Shown one piece after another: positions 10,406 to 23,300 of a stretch of 64,000 nucleotides of DNA; within the stretch, counting starts at the first letter, position 1; every line of letters starts with the position of its first letter. The position numbers and the translations under genes were made by a program. The notes under the pieces are model-generated. The model was not told where the DNA came from. It ran no database searches and saw nothing but the letters and a program-made list of their open reading frames with translations. This stretch comes from Pyxicephalus adspersus (taxonomy: Eukaryota > Chordata > Amphibia > Anura > Pyxicephalidae): assembly GCF_032062135.1 (NCBI RefSeq), contig NC_092859.1:160826699-160890698 (forward strand). The letters run 5' to 3'.

Positions 10406-11619
10406 GGTTGTACAAGTATTACATCCTAGTGATCTGTGCTGGGAGCATCTCATGCCTGGTTTATTTACCTTCCTGGGATTAGTACAGTATCTGTATATGA
10501 TATGATATACCAGCATTGTAGTATGACAAGATTTGAATCACAAATAGCAAATCCTGGCTATCAGATGGGATCCTCCCCCTATTATACATGAATAACATCA
10601 CAGCAACCATCATCCAGCCCATGAGGATTTATTTTGTTTTACTGCCCTGTGCTTCAGTAATACAAAAAAACTTTTTTCAGGTTTGGACCTGAACAGAAAA
10701 CTGCACAATCCCTCACTGGTGAGTCCTTGCATTGTAAATGTACCTATTACCCTAAAACAATCTGTAATATCCCCCCCATTCTTCTGTCTCCAAGCTGGAA
10801 AACTACCATCTTCTTGTTTATGTATTTCTTGTTTGTTTTTGTCTTAATGTCAATTTGTATTGCTAGAAGATCCCGAGGAGCCTTCACTGCTAGGATATCC
10901 ATCATTTGTGGATCATATCTACTGCTTATTATGGAACAGGTTTTAGATATGCATATAATGCTGCATATCATTGACAGTTCTGAGAATATGGATGTTACAT
11001 AATACATTCACAAAGCCTGGCCTTGAGCATTTTATTAAAAAGGATTGAACACATGAAATAGAGAATCTGGTCAGAATAGGCATTCTAGTGAAGACGCTCA
11101 GTGTGCAGATGTCACATGTGGTCTTTCAATGTGAAAAGCAAAATAATAAAGAAAAGTCCACCTAAAGCCTTTTAGTTTGTATAGAAAGGACAAGAGCACT
11201 TATAATCTTCTTTTCTAGGTTTGATTTGTTAGAAGGTACAGCCTAAGCATATGTCAATAACTTATTCAGTGGAAAGGTTGCCTCAGACCTGGCTGTCCCA
11301 CAAGTCTAAATACCACACCTTGTTCTCAGCCCAGCAGAATCTTGCAGTCAGCCTATGAGAAGCTGTGATCTTTCCCTGCAGCTGATCTCTTGTGGTAGAA
11401 GTGAGCTGATGTCATCAGGTGTGGGCTGGCCAGATTCGGACAGGCTTTCCTTCTGCATGAGGCGGTTGATATGTTTACCTGTACGCTGTAAATAAGTCCC
11501 AAATGTTTAAGTGCACTTATCTATTCCAATTATATGCTGGAGTTCAGTTGCAACGTTCCTCTTAGGGGGATTTTTTAATTGTTGGAAATCTTTTTTTTTT
11601 TTTTTTTGAATAAATTTCT

Positions 11620-12142
11620 GTATGTACTCGAATATAACCCAATCTGTACATAATTTGCGAAAACAGGAAAAATACAATGACTCGAGTGTAAACCTACTGC
11701 AACAGTAATCAATAAAAATTCAAATAAAATGAAGATGAATAAAAGGCAGCAAGTGTGTCCCCCCATCCATAAAATGCCCTCTGGAATCTGCTTTGCCAAA
11801 GAAAGACAGGGTAGATAACCATGTAGCCTCCTTTTCTTTCTGGGAAGAGGGCCAAATTCACAAAACTTGACCCCTTTATTATTTTAGGGGTCTGTGTGAG
11901 GGGAGTCTATTGGAACCTGAATGGCTCCTTTAATAAAGGTGCCAGATATCTGCCCCCTACCCTGGGATAATCAATGACGGGTATAGTGAAGTTGGATCAG
12001 AACTTGGAAACATAGTTTTGATGCAAGCAGCTGACACAGCAGCACTTGTAAGGCAGTTTTTTGCTGACCTGGGTATAAACCAGGGTTTTTGACTTATTTA
12101 TTGTTACAAAATCCCAGTTTATACTTGAGTATATATAATATG
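11620..12142. mobile_element. Possible TA-type miniature transposon (ACTCGAATATAA ends)
   Basis: The left part reads TGTATGTACTCGAATATAAC and the right part, reversed, reads TATATATACTCAAGTATAAA. These are imperfect inverted termini about 520 bp apart. The inner repeat GACTCGAGTGTAAAC near 11681 supports a mariner-like miniature element. No transposase is present and the boundaries are approximate. Confidence 0.5.
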
Positions 12143-13133
12143 TAATATCAAAATGGTGTGAATCTTACACAGCTCGGATATTACCTAATTATCGAGCATT
12201 ATTAGGATTTAGGTAAATTGGATTTTTTTTTACATTAGAACTGCTTGAAGGAGTGCAGAATCAGAAGGCATCTAGAAGAGACTGATTTGAAATATAAACT
12301 GAATACACTAAAAAGCTAGCTGCCTTTGTTCATTTACACAGCAATTTGGGTCTCCAGTGATCTATAAAATAAGATGCAAATTACAGTAAAGTTGTTACAT
12401 TTTCCTCAGGCTCCCCCAACACCCCAGGATTCAAGGAACTTCTCAGAAATGCTGTCATAAAGTTGAATTATTTTCTGCACCCAGTTTGGGGTGTCCTGCT
12501 TGCAGTTTAGTTGTTTTTAGAATCCGGTACAGGATGCCCCCCTTAGTACAGTACTGAAGAAACTAGTTCTGAGAATATTACCATGGAAATGATAAAATAA
12601 TACAGTTTTACTGGAACCCAATAAATTACTTGATTTAGTTGGGAAAGATTTTATAGTAGAGTCGTCCTATTTTAATCATTCACAAACACCAATGTTCATT
12701 TTTAGTGACGCACTTCTAAAAAAGTAGTTTTCATGGGAATGGATCTCTTCTTTCTGTATCGCACTTATGTTTTATGTGTGCAGGGAGAACCTCTCATCTT
12801 GTATGTAACCTTTTTAGGACCACATTGCAGCGGCTGAACCTTTGTTACAGTGATGCAGGCAATAGTGACAATAATTAGTCCCATGTAGGGGTAACAATGT
12901 AATACATAAACTTTTTACTCCCAATATTTGTAATAGGCAAACGAAAATTTGATAGGGCCAAGTGACAGTACTTTCAATCTTCATAATGTTAAACTGGCAG
13001 AATATAAAATGCTTTTTTTATATACAATAAACTTTCTTCAGGATGCTCTGAGGACCAGTCGATACATTCCAGCCCATGTACAACACAACCTACCATCTTC
13101 CTAATTGCTAGTATCTGCCGATTTCTCATAATA

Positions 13134-13202
13134 CAGGTTGACGATCAAAAATCTGGCAGCCTTGGGACCTGAGAAGTGGCGGATTTTAGAAGACCCCAGA
13201 GG

Positions 13203-13257
<55 letters not shown>

Positions 13258-13497
13258 TTGCCTCCACACACAGAGAAGCCTTCACCTAGCAGCACTGCGG
13301 AGTTCTTGCACATATCCAGGGAGCAGGCAGCAGGGACGTCTCTAGTTTAGCAAGCAAGCGTTTCTGCAGAACAGCGCCAAAACATTAGTGGCCAAACAGT
13401 GTACTGCAGTCCCTGTATTGAATATGCGATCTGAAATTCATGTCGGGAAACTGAAGTAAACTGATTATCAATGACTGGACTTTTGATTGTCAATCTG
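13134..13497. mobile_element. TA-flanked MITE containing a TA microsatellite
   Basis: The left end CAGGTTGACGATCAAAAATC and the reverse complement of the right end, CAGATTGACAATCAAAAGTC, form terminal inverted repeats. TA dinucleotides flank both ends (13132-13133 and 13498-13499), as expected for Tc1/mariner-pogo insertion. The 364-bp body has no transposase. A run of about 25 TA units (about 13206-13256) has expanded inside it. Confidence 0.85.
13206..13256. repeat. (TA)n microsatellite
   Basis: This is an uninterrupted TA dinucleotide run of roughly 50 bp inside the MITE at 13134-13497. Open frames of alternating Ile-Tyr across it are artefacts. Confidence 0.97.
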
Positions 13498-13499
13498 TA

Positions 13500-15297
13500 C
13501 AATCATTCTGCAGTCCATACCGCAGACTTACAACCTCTGGGGCCCTTGAGTTCTTCTACCTCCCTATCCTTATACCACTGGAACAATCAAACGAATACCT
13601 ATTAAGAATTAGGCTCTTTTATTGGCTATGGGATCCATGCCTCCTGCTTGGCGTTCATAAATAAATGTACCCCAGTCTGAAGAGGAGGTACTTAGGTGGT
13701 CTAATAGCAGCCGGGGCCAATTAGGATTCTCCGAGGATTCAATATCATTTAATAGTGATTTAGTCGTTGTGGTTGCAACAATTGTAACCCTCACTGTACT
13801 TTACTTGGACTGTGGGGTACAAATATAGATGTTACTCCTCATGTTTATGATCCAGTGTTATATTTCAAATAGCTTTGATGTTAAATAATTGCAGGAAATT
13901 ACCATTATGTTTACATGCCAGGAATAAAGGACCTTGTGAAGTTTCTTGAATATTAACTTGGTGTTGTCACAGTAACCTCTCAGCTTGTCACTTTTTCTAA
14001 CCTGCCCATCAAAAAAGTGAAAAGCTGGGTGGTCACTGATTGGGGCTGCACCTCAGTTCTTTCTCAGACACTTCCATGACCTGTGGTCCAAAATGATGTG
14101 TAGAAGAATTTACATCCCTGAGAGAGGAGATGCTTCTGATGATGTTTGCAGTACTTAATTTCATGTTTTACAGTGGCAAATGTATTATCATTTTCTTGTA
14201 AAGGAGCACTTGGTCCCTAAACTTTGTGATGGTGCCATTTTGTGGGTTGGATAATAAGAGTATGATGATATGTATTCCTGGGAAGGAAGGCCTCCAAATG
14301 CTTGATATGAACCGTGCCCTGAAACCCAGTTACCAGAAAATGCCTAAACTGTAGCTGTAATCATTTTGTACCATTAAAACTCTCACTAAAGCAATGTCTC
14401 TGTGTGATTTTATTTCATAGACAATAAAATAACAAGCAGCTGTGTAAAAATCTTAGTGTGAGACTCTCTATCCAAGGAAGGTACATATGAGTGCTTTGGG
14501 CCGAGAGATTAGTATTAACCCCTTTAAATATTAAAAAGCATGTTCAGTAACAATGGCAGCAAAACACTGGAGGGGCAGTTCATTAAAGCTAGAAACACAT
14601 TTGTGCCTAATGCATTTTCCATTGAAATCAATTGAAATGCATTAAAGTGCAGAGCTCATGTCAGGTAACATTCTATGAAAATGATTTTTATTGTGCTTTA
14701 AAATCTACGTGTTTGGACGCATTTCTATTGATTGAAATAAATATGTATCAGGAATAAAAACACACACAAAGCATTAAAGAGCAATTCTAGCATAAAAAGT
14801 AATCGTTTTTAGTTTATCTATTTTTTCTTCCCTTAGATTTTTGTGCAGCATTTTGTATGTAAATGTTTGTTGGCATTCTGCAAGCTTTGGTATTCTTATT
14901 CCTGCTGGCTACTGGCCAATATAAGTTTTCACATTTTGTAAGGTGTCTGTTCCCCATAGATACTCTTGTATGTGGCCCCGGAGGACTGCAGATGAACTGT
15001 AATCAGAATTGGAAGATACTGATTTATGAGATGATTACTCAAGTTTCCTGTCAGCTAATCCTCTTCACATTGACCTGGTACAAACACACTAAAAGAGTCT
15101 TCTGAATTTTCTAAACTGCAAACTTGTTCTGGGTTGGTGACTATTTTAGGGAATATATTGACAGTCTGTACAGAGCTATTCAAGAGCTATTTCATATGCC
15201 TATTAAAGGTAACAAAGTTGTGTAGAAGAAAACGAGCATTCCATCTGAATCTTTTCTTCTTTAAATGTTTGTAATGTATCTCCCTGCTCACTATAAG
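13500..15297. other. Intergenic, nothing recognised
   Basis: This is AT-rich sequence with AATAAA signals (for example near 13925 and 14425) that might include a distal BNIP3L 3' UTR end. No coding exon, RNA gene or complete repeat was recognised. Confidence 0.5.
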
Positions 15298-15301
15298 GCT
15301 A

Positions 15302-15585
15302 CATACACACGTTAGATTTTTGGATCTTTCACGATCCTTTCCAAAGACAAAAGATTGAAAGATGAATGAACGAGTGTTGTGGATACAGTGTCATTCTGCT
15401 CTATGGAGAGGGAAGCGGAGACAGAGTGGGCGGCACCCCGTTGTGCTCTCCTTTGTTCACTTGTATTGAGGATGTTCATCAAGTCGCATCCACAAACAAC
15501 ATTGGATGAGCGCTGTACACACGTCAGATTCTTGTCCAATACCAGCCCTGAAACGTAAGGCCGACGAGAATCATCTGACGTGTAT
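15302..15585. mobile_element. MITE family B copy (CTACATACAC ends)
   Basis: The left end CTACATACACACGTTAGAT and the right end, reversed, CTACATACACGTCAGATGAT are inverted termini. Internally it shares GACAAAAGATTGAAAGATGAATGAACG-type sequence with the segment at 48733-48970, and the ACGTCAGATTCT words recur. The target duplication is not clear. It is non-autonomous, with no open reading frame of interest. Confidence 0.75.
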
Positions 15586-15759
15586 GTAGAATAGGATTAA
15601 TCGCCTTTGTAAATTGTCTGTTCTATTAGAAATTTAAACAGTAACAAAAATAAATTACTATGTGTTTTCACAGATATAAAATGGAACAATTGCAAGTAGA
15701 GTTGTGGTCAGAATAATCGCAGTGTGTTTAAAAAATGTAATACAGCTGAAAATCTGCAA

Positions 15760-16027
15760 CAAGCTCCGGCAAAGCCCCTGAGCTATGGCCAGGAAGCCCC
15801 CACAAAGTCCTAACGGTGAAAAAGGCAGGCTGAAGGTGACAGTCTTCCAAGGAACACATTGTCTGACCTAGGGAGGAATGACCCAACGTTTTGTGGACTG
15901 ATGAAACCTACATTGTTGCTTTTGGATCTAGGAGCCCCAGTTTGTCAGACAACCACCAAACTCTGAATTCAAGCCACAGTACACTGTGAAGCATGGTGGC
16001 ACAAGCATCATGATATGGGGATAATGT
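15760..16027 (+). mobile_element. Tc1-like transposase remnant (middle part)
   Basis: Decayed coding sequence includes a stretch reading FVD then, in another frame, VKHGGTSIMIWG, corresponding to the KHGGGSVMVWG block of Tc1-family DDE transposases. TGGACTGATGAAAC just upstream corresponds to the WTDET block. The piece is truncated against LINE sequence at about 16028. Confidence 0.75.
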
Positions 16028-17215
16028 AGTGAGGGGTCTAGGGAGGTTTTCTTCAGGATAGGGGGAATTATGGCATGTTTGAAAGCGGAGGGTTAGATAC
16101 CAGTAGACAGGAAGAGATTGAATAGCTTGGTTAGGGCTTAAGCCAGGATGGAGGAATGGGCACTAAGTAGATCAGATGGGAATTGGGACAAGCGGACATG
16201 TACCGTGTTTCCCCGAAAATAAGACACTGTCTTATATTTTTTTGGGCTTCCAAAAACACACTAGGTCTTATTTTCAGGGTAGGTCTTATATACTTTTTTT
16301 AATGAAAAAAAACACTTACCATATTCCCAAATTCCCCTTACAAATTCCCCTTCTGATCACTCTGTGCTTTTTTTCCACTGTTCGGCAGTTAGGACAGGGA
16401 ACAGCAGGTGGCGCCGTGCCGGTTTCTTTCCTGCTTTACAAACAGGAAAAGACACGATGCTGGCAGAGGAGAGAAGAGAGACGCTGCTGCAGCCAGAGGC
16501 ACACGCAGGATCGCGTATCAGGTGAGTATATTATTTTAATTTTTTTTTTTTAACACATTTTTAAGGGCTCACTAGAACTAGCCTGGTTACATGCACTTCA
16601 GCTTCTGACAGGCGAAGTGCATGTAATATCACTCCGCCTGTGACAGGAGCCGGAACTACAAGGAAAGCATCGGCTTGTGCGGCTGTGTGTTAGCCCGCTG
16701 TGTGTACGCCCGCTGTCTCCCGCTCGGTGAGTACTGTTTTAATTTATGTTTGCTTTTATTTTTTTATTTTTTTTTTTATTTTTCTACTAGGTCTTATTTT
16801 CGGGGTAGGTCTTATATTAGGGCAGGTTGGGGGAAAAGTGCTAGGTCTTATTTTCGGGGTAGGTCTTACTTTCGGGGAAACACGGTAGTAGATGGAGATG
16901 ATGAGAGAAGAGATAAGACTTCGTCCACAGGGTTGAGATAGGTCAGTGATGATTTACAGGTGGAAGGGGTGGGTATGGTTGGAGTGGCTCGGTGGGCAGA
17001 TTTACAGGTGGAAGGGGTGGGTATGGTTGGAGTGGCCCGTTGAGTAGAGACATCATGTCTGATTTTGTCAATTTTATCTCTAAAGTAGGTGGCAATGTCT
17101 TGGGCAGAGAAGGAAGTTGTGGGGGTAGCAGGTGTGGGATCCAATAATTCAGAGAGATGTCTTGGTGAGAAGGCAGTGCATGATGGCAGCAGCAGAGGTT
17201 GTGTTGCATTTCAGA
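16028..17215 (-). mobile_element. L2-clade LINE fragment, split by a nested MITE
   Basis: The minus-strand translation on the right side gives TTSFSAQDIATYFRDKIDKI and later YLNPVDEVLSLLSS, matching the linker between endonuclease and reverse transcriptase in L2-like LINEs. The left side (16028-16200) is the same reverse-transcriptase DNA as 29250-29420. The fragment is interrupted at 16203-16885 by a TA-type element. A 48-bp direct duplication, GATTTACAGGTGGAAGGGGT and following, appears at about 16951 and 16999. It is not functional. Confidence 0.8.
16203..16885. mobile_element. TA-type MITE nested in LINE (CCGTGTTTCCCCG ends)
   Basis: The 683-bp element starts CCGTGTTTCCCCGAAAATAA and ends with the reverse complement CCGTGTTTCCCCGAAAGTAA, so there is one mismatch in about 23 bp. 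It is flanked by TA at 16201-16202 and 16886-16887. The LINE paralogue at about 29410-29420 has GGACAGGTAGTAGAC with a single TA, which is the empty site. Internal GGTCTTATTTTCGGGGTA units recur at both ends as sub-terminal repeats. These features indicate Tc1/mariner-type mobilisation in trans. Confidence 0.93.
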
Positions 17216-18608
17216 GGGCTTCTTGATGAAGATTCATTCGATAGGGCTGAGGTGGAAATTTCAGAGTGTGGTGGTGCTTCCAATTCAGTTCCAATTCCCT
17301 GGGTTAATTCCCAAAGCACTTATAATTTGGACACATGACCATGTTTGATGTTTAAATAGAAGTGCTTTGAGCCCTGGTATGGATGGACTGAATCAAGTAT
17401 CATGGAGTTTGGGATATCAGTTGAACCTGGGTAGGGTAGGGAAGGGGTTAGAATGGCAAAAAATATCAATGTGCAGTCAGTTGGGACAAAGGGATAGTGA
17501 ACAGATGATACTATGGCAAAATGTAAATTTGTGCAAATTTGAGTTCATGTGAAATGCAGAGCATACCATACACAGATACACACAAAGAAATATTAATGAA
17601 AAAGAAAACATACACAAATCACAAGTAAAAAAAAGGATACAGTTTTCTGTAAAATAAAGTTAAATTTTAGATGGGAAAACACATTTTTAAAGCTGGTACG
17701 CGTTATTTTGCATTAAAATTCATATCATATGTATAGTATGGGGAAATATTGTACATATTTGAGTCAAACCAAAACTCAGCTTTTCCTCAAAATGTATTTA
17801 AAAAAAGAATCCGGGCTTATACGCAGGTCACACCAGCAGATGGCTTTATGCCCTTTAAGAAAGAGTGTAATCGACTTTTGCTGTCTGAGATATGATGTTT
17901 ATTACACACATACAGTAAAACACAGCACCATCTACTGGTGGCCAAAAATATTTAATAAAGCTGGCGGATAAGTGGAGATTGCAGCATGAAATTGGACAAT
18001 TGGCTCATTGTATGACTCATTGGACATGTAGTGGCTCAGCCAGAACCATACAATATTTTAGAAAAAATAAATAGCTAATAATTTGGTCATGTTGGGATTT
18101 TTTCCGTGCAAAGAGAAATCAATTTCCAATCTAATGTCACTGCTTTACAAATGTAAATGAAGGAGCTTACACATTTCAAATAGGAAACACAAAAATGTAT
18201 GACATATGCTAAAAATCCTTAAATTTTTTAGGTGGTAGGATGGTAAAATGTGAATTACAGACGTTACAGTCGTGACACCAGCACATTTGAAAACATAATT
18301 GAAAGTTTTGACTACACAGCCACGTTTATTGCCAATTTATCAGACTATAAACATGTTAACATATCTTCCGTCTTTGTGTTGCTAGAGAAATAAAGAATGA
18401 TTTTAGATACAGTACGGGATGGGGTTTACACTTCACTAGTCTTTCCAATTAAAAGGCTTTAGATATACTTTAGGTTAGGTTTGATGCTTGGTGTAACTTG
18501 TGTCCCTGGTAATTGTAAAAATGTTCAATCTTTAATATATTGTAAAAGTCCTTATAAATAATGAAAGACCAACCCTCCAGTTTTTACATAGCCACATACA
18601 TATTTTAA
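17216..18608. other. Intergenic, nothing firmly recognised
   Basis: This is AT-rich intergenic DNA. CGGGCTTATACGCAGGTCAC near 17812 may be a worn transposon end. No exon or RNA gene was seen. Confidence 0.5.
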
Positions 18609-18930
18609 TAAATAAACTCTGAGATTTACTCAATATCTGGGGTTTTAGAGGCCATCCATAATCAATTTAAACATTTAGCTTATTAAAACAAATCTTTATT
18701 GGAACAACATTAAAAGCATAAATGTTAAAACCATATAAAATGTGCAAAAGATATAACTAAATACTCCTGTCTAGGTTGCCCACATAAATGGTAAAAAACC
18801 TTGCTGTTTTCAGAAAGGGAGTATTTAGTTATAATAGAGATTAGAATAAAGATTTGTTTTGATAAATTACATGTTTAAATTAATTATGGTTGGCCTCTAA
18901 AACCCCAGATATTGAGTAAATCTCAGTTTA
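18609..18930. repeat. Fold-back palindrome with ~85-bp arms
   Basis: The left arm (about 18619-18700, starting CTGAGATTTACTCAATATCT) is closely matched by the reverse complement of the right arm (about 18840-18926). Inner segments continue the pairing (TAACTAAATACTCC near 18753 with GGAGTATTTAGTTA near 18819). The transcript would form one long hairpin. It is likely a fold-back transposon or an inverted duplication, and target duplications were not identified. Confidence 0.88.
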
Positions 18931-20361
18931 CTCGTTGTAAGTCCTATTACCGTCATTACCACCTTTCACCACCAGATGGCACTGTTCCGTCATAAACATT
19001 GGGGCCCCTGGGCCACCTCACACCCAGTCACTGATAAACTTCTTAATCCAGTCATGTAATTGCTTCCAATAGTCTGTTTATTGAACAGGCCTAAGGTTTT
19101 CATGTTGTCAGAATTCTGTAAAATTGTTTTTATTTATAATGAAAGCTGCATTTGAGTCTCACAATAATTTAAACATCACCAATTCCTGTTTAGGGAATAT
19201 ATCAGTTTTCCATTGTCAGAGCATTGCACCTGTATCTATGAGAGTTTTGTAATATAAAGTTAGCAAGTTTTATGTTTGGAAGCTAACGATAAAGATAACT
19301 AAATGTGTTTTAATACAGAATAATTGTATCAATATAAATATTTTATTTCCTCTTCTCTGCCTAATCTCTGAATTGAATGTTGGAATGCCAAGCACGGTTC
19401 GGGCTCCTGTCCGGCTCTTATTGCTGTTGTGACAACACACAAAGACACTTCATACCTGACGGAGGTAATAACGTAACACAGGGACAAAGAGAGCACCAGG
19501 TAAAAGTCCTGCATGGGCGGAGATTTGTTTGCAGGGAAGCGTTACCTTTACCTGCTGGTTGTTTCCATTTTCCGTCCTGGTTTTACTGGGAATCTGTAAG
19601 GAGTGAGGGGCAGATTCCCTGTAAGTCCTATTGTGTGACAGAAAAGGAATAAAAGATATATTCAGAGATACGGTCAATCAACAATTAACATTTTGCTTTT
19701 TTGCTGGGTGGGAAGAAATTGCTGTCTCTGTGTGTATTAGGGGAGATTTCTCCATTTTTTTTGTCCAGGTGGAACAGGGAATGTAAACAATTAACAAAGC
19801 ACAGCAAGGTTGTAACCCTCCCCCCCCCCCTAAAAAAGTTATGGGAGGAGAACCAGTGAGTGAAGGTCCAAGCAAAGATCAGCAGGAATGGACATGTGGG
19901 AGATTTTTGTCATTTAATGTTGGTTATTTTGATAAATGTACAAATATAAGTTGTTGTTTTACATCGTACATTGGGCCTATAAATCTGATTTGCTGCTGTA
20001 GAAAGAACAGCAAAGAAAAAACATTGAGATTTTACCTTCAGGAACCGGCAATTGGTTTCTTTGGGCCTTTTGTCCTTTTCTTGGAGAACTAATTATCTGT
20101 AGGAATTATATAAGGAATGGCACAGCAGACATAATGGTTTCCATGGTAATCACTGACACAGTCTATCTCGTGTAAGATATTTCTATTGCTTACATTTCCT
20201 TCCTGATAGAAGCTATCACCCACTAATTAGATGATGGTTACCTCTTCCTAAATATATAAGGAAATGAAGAGGAGAATAGTAGCAGCACGGGTTACTCCTA
20301 TAAAATGATTATTTGTTAAAAATGTTATAATTTACACAGCAAATGAGGGATTGGTCCCAGA

Positions 20362-20397
20362 GCCCGATACATTTCACCAATTAGGCTTTGTCAGGGG
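20362..20397 (-). ncRNA. Degenerate hammerhead-like motif, copy C
   Basis: The minus strand reads CCCCTGACAAAGCC, then a TAATT loop, then GGTGAAATGTATCGGGC. It aligns with the better copies at 24355 and 33291. The conserved core is damaged: CUGACAA instead of CUGANGA, and GAAAU instead of GAAAC. Outer CCC/GGG pairing and the GCC/GGU stem remain. It is probably inactive. Confidence 0.4.
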
Positions 20398-23300
20398 AAG
20401 ATGAGGGACATAGAACAGGTAATGTATTCATTAGGAATGAGGAAAAGTTGTGCTCATTATAATTGGCCTAGAACACAGGAGAATTTGATTACAAAGTCTA
20501 AGCCCCTGGCATTGTTGTATTCATATAAAACACATAATTTAATTAACACTTTACAATTCTTTTATAAAAGAAAATTACATATGCATTGCCAAATGTTATC
20601 AGCATCAGGAAGAGTGCCCTGAAAATTGTCATGCAGCCATCAATGAAATGGACAGAAGATGACTGAAAAGAGCACTGGGAAGCAACAAAGGTAAAATATA
20701 TCAAAACAAGGATTTTGCTTAGTAAACGTAATATAATGCAGTTTGGGTTTTACATCTGCTTTATTCAGTGTACAGAACTGAATGGGTGCTGGATGGCAAG
20801 TAGATTTCTCCCTGCATTGGGTTCATCTAAATCTCTTACCAATGGAACCAAAAGCTTACGTAATCAGTTTTGTTGGATTTGCTTTTGGTCTTCTGACGTG
20901 AAGCTGTCCAAATTCTGTTTGAAACCAATAAATGAACTATATTCTGAATTTCAACAGTGTCCTAAAAGTTTCTGATGCCCCTAACTTTACAGCCACCATA
21001 TTGACTATGTCTGTGTGAGAACTCTCTCTACCGTTCAATTAGAGCAAAAGTATTTCTTTATTGCTTTACCCTGCTACCACATTTCAAAAACTGCTAATGG
21101 AGAGTTTCCGGAATCAATTAGAGCTCTTTGAAGCTCTTAGGAGTTGGATCCTCATAAATGAGCAGAAAAGAGCATTAGATCCGTGCAGTCAGTATCAGAA
21201 CAAATCCCATCGGCTGAAGATGTCTTCCATGCATGGAATACTTCTTGCTGCTCACCTGTACTGATCCGGTATAGTACTCCAAAGTCCTCCAAATGATGTT
21301 AAAAGTGGCCCCACCCATAGTAACCAAACAGAATTTTGTTTATTATAGTCAAATCCTAAAAATGAGTTACTTCCCCACACTAAGTAATATGTGGTTTCTA
21401 GGTAATTTTGCATTTTAACACATACATATCCTTCATATTCTGTACAGTTAACAAAGAACAGTTTATTACATATCTTTGTATCACTTTTATTCCAGCTGAT
21501 ATTTCAGTTCCCTGCCAAGTGGTAAAGCCATCAGGAAAAAAAACATAGTAAGCCATTTGAATGGTCTCAGAACTGGTTCTGCCAAAAAGCCCCCAGCAGG
21601 TATCTGGTGATTTTCTGGCATGCTGAGCATTGAGGTTCTTCTAAGACTGGAAATCTGCATATATGATAGGATGGATAGTAGCTGAAAAGCTCCAATTACT
21701 CCGGTATTTCTTGTGGCATGTATCCAGCACTGCTACTGCCATGGGCCCTGCATTCTGTAAAGTCTAGAAGGGATGCTAATGGCAGCTCCGAATATATTCT
21801 GCTTGTTTATATTCCTGGTGTAGCCTGGGCCTGATACTTGACACATGCAGCATGCGTTACGGAAATGCGCTGGGATTGGCTGCCGCAGCAATGGCCTGAC
21901 AGCAGATGTCATTGTGCCGCTTCCCAGCTTCTTTCTTCCTCTGTCTGCTTCTATGGTAATAAGGAGGCATCTGCCATGGATGATCTCCCCTGTGTATGCC
22001 GAACAAATCGTCTGTGGTATTACAACAGAATAAGGCGATAACAACTTTGTAGATCTGACACTATAAAATCAGTATATATTCATCAGACATTTTTTTATGG
22101 GAGTCCCTTTAAGGAAAACCTTTCATTAATAACATAATTAGATTGCCAATGATGACCTGCTTCTGATTGTGTAGTCTACATGTTATGTCATACAATAATT
22201 CAAAGTCTAACCCTTAACTATCTAAACGTTAATATTATAAACCCTCCAATTTACCAATACAAAGCTCGATTTGCCATGGCGACTTACACAGAGCGCACTG
22301 CAAGCTGGAGCTAAAGCCAGACACAAGACTATGTGCAAAGCTGTTCAGTCAGCTGAAAATATGGATGGCTGGGTTGTCTTCCGGCCTCAGACATTCACAG
22401 GTAATAAGGGGACAAATGTGGATTTAGCTTGTAACTTTACCTGTTTAATCAAAATCCATCATAGATAACTTGATATTCAATTTCAGTATTGGACTGGCAG
22501 GAAAGCAGAAGGTCCACTTTAAGTACTTCAGGTATAAATGTCACTTTATAAACACAGTGTCATATCATATTTTCTGTTCTGTTATTTAGGCTTTGTTCAG
22601 AGTCCTCTCAGACAGCAATTCCTGAGCAGCTCCCAATGTACCAACACCCCCCCCATTTATTATCATTAGCTTACTACTGCTTATACCATGGCTGGTCATT
22701 AATTATTAGTAAACTGCTACACACTCAACCACATACCTGGCCATATGAGAATTGACTAATATTATATGCTACCTGTGCTACCTACATCAGTTCACCTAAA
22801 AGAATATATTAGCTTTCCTGAAAAGTCATAGTTACCTGCTACTCTTGTTCCGTGTTGGTGCCTCAAAAAGTTCAGAAACTATCAAATTATCATGCTGGTC
22901 AAGCAGGTAAAACTGGCAGCAATACAATTCTATATCTTTTTCAGTATAGATTTTTCACTGAACTGTAAGGCATACCACTGAAAATACTAAATCTTGGGAT
23001 ACACCGCTAATAACACCAAATTTTAGGGTACACAACTAGCAACATTGTACCATTCATAGTAATAAATCCAAAATCTTTTCCTTGAATATGGTCTTCAGGA
23101 CAGTTCTGTGTCCAGGGTCTAAAAGGAAAGAAGGTTTATTGGGAACTTGTGTCTTTGGTGACTCCATGCTATCACTTATTACATTATTTCCTAGTGAAAA
23201 GAATCTCTGGTATGTTCCTAACTATTACAGCTACACACGCCAGAAGGTTATTTAGCAATGACACTCAGTATACACTCCTGGAATGCCATGGCTGGTGGGA

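Larger units (their letters stand above)
9236..13131 (+). other. BNIP3L 3' UTR (length unknown) and start of intergenic DNA
   Basis: The UTR begins at 9236. AATAAA/ATTAAA signals occur, for example ATTAAA near 11033 and AATAAA near 11145, but I cannot tell which is used. A short local duplication of a GGATGAAGCTA-containing segment is present at 9840-9915. A SINE/LINE tail sits at 10305-10405 and a TA-type miniature element at 11620-12142. I recognise no other coding sequence. Confidence 0.5.
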
